From assembly GCA_900547475.1 (NCBI GenBank), contig URGW01000004.1, positions 62,001 through 126,000 on the forward strand: a stretch of DNA of 64,000 nt, given 5' to 3'. Both the position numbers and the translations under genes were made by a program. This DNA is from an uncultured Clostridium sp. Its GTDB lineage: Bacteria; Bacillota; Clostridia; Clostridiales; Clostridiaceae. Below the pieces are notes generated by a model, which worked only from the letters and a program-made list of their open reading frames with translations, was not told the DNA's origin and did not search any database. Of this stretch, positions 61,072-64,000 are shown in pieces (positions within the stretch are counted from its first letter, which is position 1; the number at the start of each line of letters is the position of its first letter).

Positions 61072-61652
61072 TTATCCCCCTATAATCCATTTTACGCTAT
61101 TTTCTTAATAATTATTAGATGTATATAAAAAATTTTATAAAAAAATAATATTAAAATTTTTCTTTTAACTTCTATATAAATTTCCATCTATAAATTACAT
61201 ATTTTTTCTATGTTTTTAACTTCTTAAATTTATCTTAATTTTATCCGAAAATTATTATATCACAAAAAAAAAATACGTAAAAGGTCACTATTGTACAAAT
61301 CTTCTGTCAAGTAAACGTTTCATTTTCATCGTTTGTTTTATTTTGTAAAAAACTACATTTTAATTTCCTTTTTAAATAATATTTTTTAATATATTATAAT
61401 TTTTATTTAATCTACATTATTGATATTTTAATTATTTAATTTCTATTGTCGAAAGTTGTTATATATTTTTTACTATTTTTTTATTATTCTTTCACTTATA
61501 AAAAAATATTATATTTTTTTGAGTTTCCATATTCCATTTTTTTGAATATATGTTATAATAAACATGCGTTCTAGAATATATGTTCACCTCATTTTATTTA
61601 ACTCTTATTTTTCTATTTTAGATAAATCTTTTTTTAAAAAGGAGGCCTTATT
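61072..61652. promoter_or_regulatory. divergent control region of the exopolysaccharide operon and sigma-like gene
   Basis: Minus strand: TTTTAC (61277-61282), 17 bp, TATAAT (61254-61259) could start the capsule operon with a ~180-nt leader. Plus strand: TGTTATAAT (61550-61558) is an extended -10 box for the sigma-like gene. Two AGAATATATGTT/TGAATATATGTT words (61543-61553 and 61572-61583) form a direct repeat around that start. A TTGACA on the minus strand (61306-61311) has no fitting -10 box. Confidence 0.45.
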
Positions 61653-62294
61653 TTGAAGTCTTTATATTTAGAAATTAAAAAAAATACTAACTCAAAAGAA
61701 AAAATGGTTTCCACAACCTATGATTCTAACTTTTTATTTCACAATCTATGTAAAGCCAAAAATAATAATAAAGATGCTATTCTTTTTTTCATTGAAAAAT
61801 ATCAACCACTTATAAAAAAGTATGCTTTTAAATATAAGTTAAAAAACTTTGATAAAGATGACTTAATTCAAACTGGAAATATTTCTGTTATTATGGCTAT
61901 TAATAAATATGATCTTTCTAAAGGAAGTAAGTCTATTGATTCTTATATTATTAATTCTATTAAAAATTGTTTTAGAAACTTAGCTCGTAATCAAATTAAA
62001 TATAATGATGAATCTAGTCTTAATATTCCCATAGATGAGGATATTGAAATTGAAGATTTAATTAGTGATTCTTTCAATTTAGAAGAATATATTGTTAATT
62101 CTAGTATAAATGATTTATTAAAAAACCTTCTTAAAACCCTGTCTCCTAATGAGTATAAGTTAATTAAAATCGCTTACCTAACTCCTAATACTACTTTATA
62201 TAGATACTGCATTAATAATAATTTAAATTATCCAAAGAAAAGACGTGAATTAATTTCCCTACTAACTAAACTTCAAAAAGTTATTGAAAATTAA
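61653..62294 (+). CDS. sigma-70-like factor divergent from the capsule operon
   Basis: 213 residues from a TTG start 8 nt after AAAGGAGG. Region 2 is visible (residues ~45-115: ILFFIEKYQPLIKKYAFKYK, FDKDDLIQTGNISVIMAINKYDLSKG). Region 4 is short and divergent (LLKTLSPNEYKLIKIAYLTP, then LNYPKKRRELISLL). Overall design and length recall the small clostridial alternative sigma factors of the TcdR/BotR/UviA kind or a phage-like sigma. No anti-sigma gene follows. Its position back-to-back with the capsule operon suggests it regulates that operon, or itself. Confidence 0.75.
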   Translation: MKSLYLEIKKNTNSKEKMVSTTYDSNFLFHNLCKAKNNNKDAILFFIEKYQPLIKKYAFKYKLKNFDKDDLIQTGNISVIMAINKYDLSKGSKSIDSYIINSIKNCFRNLARNQIKYNDESSLNIPIDEDIEIEDLISDSFNLEEYIVNSSINDLLKNLLKTLSPNEYKLIKIAYLTPNTTLYRYCINNNLNYPKKRRELISLLTKLQKVIEN

Positions 62295-62296
62295 AG

Positions 62297-62353
62297 CAAA
62301 AAAGAATTACTTAATATAAGGAAAGTGAACCTTTATTAAGTAATTCTTTTTTA
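62297..62353. terminator. bidirectional terminator between sigma-like gene and cpsB
   Basis: AAAAAAGAATTACTTAATA and TATTAAGTAATTCTTTTTT form a perfect 19-bp stem with a 17-nt loop. It serves both convergent transcripts. Confidence 0.92.
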
Positions 62354-63103
62354 GAAAATTCCTAAGAACTTCTTTTCCTTAACTAGAGTTCCTCTAAAAT
62401 TTACATCTTCATTTTCAAGCATTAATCTTCCATTATTAATAAATGCTTTTCTTTGATTTCTTTCTAAAATACCTAATGCTTCTTTAATATCAGTATCTCT
62501 ACCTCTATCTCTATGGGCATCAGATCCAATAAAACTATATATATTATTTTCTAAATATTTAGTTGCAGTTTTCTTAACTTCTTTTCCAAAAGAACCAGTT
62601 AGACTTCCTGCATTTAATTGAAATAACATCCCTTCTTTTATAAGACTATTAATCATTGAAGGCTTTTTAATAAATGGTTTATATCTTTCTGGGTGAGCTA
62701 TTATTGGAACAATTCCTCTTATTTGTAGCTCATATATTGTATTTATTACTTCATCTATATTAAATTCTAACATAGGAAGTTCTATTAACATATATTTTGT
62801 GTTATTAATTGTTCCTATCATTTTATCATTATAATATTCTAATATGTTTTTACTATAATAAACTTCTTGACCTGCATATATATTAATATCTATATTATTT
62901 TCTCTTGATATTTCTTTTAATTCTTCCACTTTTTTAAGTACTTCATTATACTCAACTTCAAATCTTCCTCGCATAAAATGTGGTGTTGCAACTATATCTG
63001 TTGTTCCTGACTTTTCTGCTTTTTTTAGCATATTAATTGTCATTTCTATATCTTTTGAACCATCGTCTATCCCAGCTACTATATGTGAGTGTATATCAAT
63101 CAT
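62351..63103 (-). CDS. CpsB/YwqE-type protein tyrosine phosphatase (PHP family)
   Basis: 250 residues. PHP metal motifs: MIDIHSHIVAGIDDGSKD at the N-terminus, TPHFMRG, IIAHPERY and IGSDAHRDRGR. It dephosphorylates the BY-kinase of the capsule system. It is encoded outside the operon, on the far side of the sigma-like gene, which is unusual, since cpsB usually lies with cpsC and cpsD. AAAGGGGATAAAGG site before ATG. Confidence 0.94.
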   Translation of the reverse strand: MIDIHSHIVAGIDDGSKDIEMTINMLKKAEKSGTTDIVATPHFMRGRFEVEYNEVLKKVEELKEISRENNIDINIYAGQEVYYSKNILEYYNDKMIGTINNTKYMLIELPMLEFNIDEVINTIYELQIRGIVPIIAHPERYKPFIKKPSMINSLIKEGMLFQLNAGSLTGSFGKEVKKTATKYLENNIYSFIGSDAHRDRGRDTDIKEALGILERNQRKAFINNGRLMLENEDVNFRGTLVKEKKFLGIF

Positions 63104-63180
63104 TCCTTTATCCCCTTTCTTGTTTATATTTATCTATTATTATATAGTACAACCTCTATGTAGGAAAAGGAAATTTTTGA

Positions 63181-64000
63181 TTAATTATATATATCTGATA
63201 ATTCTAACTCTGTGTTTGCCTTATTAAATTCATAAATTATCATTGGTGAATCTTCTATTAATACATTTGGTAGTTTAACCTTAAAAGTACTACCCTCATT
63301 TAATATACTATCTACTGATATACTTCCATTATGAACCTCTATCATAGACTTAACTATATTTAAACCAATTCCACTTCCTTCATTTGCTCTCTTTAATGAA
63401 CTATCAACTCTTGAAAATCTATGGAATATTTTATCTTTTAACTCACTTGGAATTCCTATCCCTGTATCTTTAAACTGCATTTCTAATATATCATCTTTTA
63501 ACATTAAATCTACTTTAATGATTCCTTCACCCTCAGTGTATTTAATTGAATTTGACACTAAATTTAATACTATTTTTTCAATCATAACAGGATCACACTT
63601 TATAAAATGTTCCTCAATATTTGTATCAAACTCTACATTTATATTCTTTGATTGAGCAAATGGTACTATTGACATTACTATATCTTCAACAATTGAAACC
63701 ACTTCATAATTTCCAAACTCTGCGTTAAGATCCCCTGTATCTATTCTTGTTGAATCTACTATATTATTTATAAGTCTTAACATTCTCTTACTATTTAATT
63801 TTAATGAAGCGCTATACTTATCATAAGCTTCTTTAAATTCTTTTATTCCAATAGCTTCAGTTTTATCTAATAACTGTATTATTGAATAAAAAATATTTAA
63901 AGGTGTTTTTAATTCATGAGAAAGTGTTGATATAAATTCTGATCTTTTTACATCATTAATTTTATGAGCTTCAATTTCTGACTGTAATTTAATAGTTTCT
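63181..64000 (-). CDS. sensor histidine kinase, C-terminal part (5' end outside window)
   Basis: The frame stays open from the stop at 63181 to the right edge, so the gene is larger than the internal Met at 63783 would suggest. Translated from the edge: a helical linker (IKLQSEIEAHKINDV), the H-box FISTLSHELKTPLN, the rest of the HisKA helix pair, then the ATPase domain with N-box LVLNLVSNSIKYTEGEG, G1 KDTGIGIPSEL and G2 GSGIGLNIVKSM. The C-terminal ~25 residues (DSPMIIYEFNKANTELELSD) go beyond the usual end. Upstream sensor domain not seen; it may control the capsule region. Confidence 0.92.
   Translation of the reverse strand, partial: ETIKLQSEIEAHKINDVKRSEFISTLSHELKTPLNIFYSIIQLLDKTEAIGIKEFKEAYDKYSASLKLNSKRMLRLINNIVDSTRIDTGDLNAEFGNYEVVSIVEDIVMSIVPFAQSKNINVEFDTNIEEHFIKCDPVMIEKIVLNLVSNSIKYTEGEGIIKVDLMLKDDILEMQFKDTGIGIPSELKDKIFHRFSRVDSSLKRANEGSGIGLNIVKSMIEVHNGSISVDSILNEGSTFKVKLPNVLIEDSPMIIYEFNKANTELELSDIYN

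Noticed and set aside
63181..63783. Stand-alone kinase-ATPase fragment starting at Met 63783
   Set aside because: The frame is open upstream to the window edge and includes the H-box, so the Met is internal and the gene is a normal histidine kinase cut by the window.

Overview
The window is very AT-rich, with UUG/GUG starts, strong GGAGG ribosome sites, LPXTG sorting signals, a SipW signal peptidase, LicT antitermination and many PTS sugar loci. This points to a Clostridium sensu stricto chromosome, probably a gut species. No rRNA, tRNA, CRISPR array or recognisable transposase is visible.

Layout. (1) 1-3092: a biofilm-matrix operon on the minus strand (BsaA/TasA/camelysin-type fibre protein, LPQTG protein, SipW, start of another secreted protein). 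A sigma-A promoter drives it through a leader with two tandem c-di-GMP-II riboswitch aptamers; the proximal one shares its P1 strand with an intrinsic terminator. (2) 3158-9209: a MacAB-like efflux operon (adaptor, ATPase, permease) ending in its own response regulator and histidine kinase, with 11-bp-spaced direct repeats upstream. (3) 9409-11928: small membrane protein, GalU, LCP ligase. (4) 12069-13828: DUF2922/DUF1659 pair and an Rpn nuclease gene, bracketed by ~100-bp direct repeats. (5) 13876-18608: RpiR regulator divergent from a deacetylase-PTS-GH4 6-phospho-alpha-glucosidase operon. (6) 18846-24365: a 1839-residue sortase-anchored surface protein with a zinc-protease motif and a perfectly duplicated 160-residue Ig-like block. 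(7) 24534-40980: three beta-glucoside PTS plus 6-phospho-beta-glucosidase loci, two controlled by LicT proteins through ribonucleic antiterminator/terminator hairpins, the third by an RpiR protein with an operator and cre site. Between the first two lies a scrapyard of gene fragments (29273-31430): a second Rpn copy, a frameshifted third, two copies of a GH4 3'-end plus hairpin element, and pieces of the helicase and DUF1659 genes. (8) 40993-46420: a phage-like replication module (DnaB-like helicase, a winged-helix/DnaD-like protein with an 11-residue tandem repeat, a decayed DUF2800-like protein), an orphan winged-helix protein, a candidate small RNA, VanZ and an unknown gene. (9) 46525-64000: a Wzy-dependent exopolysaccharide locus (two Wzz proteins, tyrosine kinase, priming transferase, four glycosyltransferases, polymerase, flippase, two identical pyruvyl transferases, second GalU, PHP phosphatase), with a divergent sigma-like factor and a histidine kinase running off the right edge.

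Together the window reads as a surface-lifestyle and plant/host-glycoside region: matrix fibres under c-di-GMP control, capsule synthesis, a large adhesin, and several phosphotransferase routes for glycosides. Rpn-associated recombination and a 1,274-bp repeat in the capsule locus show that it is being rearranged. The strongest new observation is the tandem c-di-GMP-II riboswitch in front of the matrix operon.
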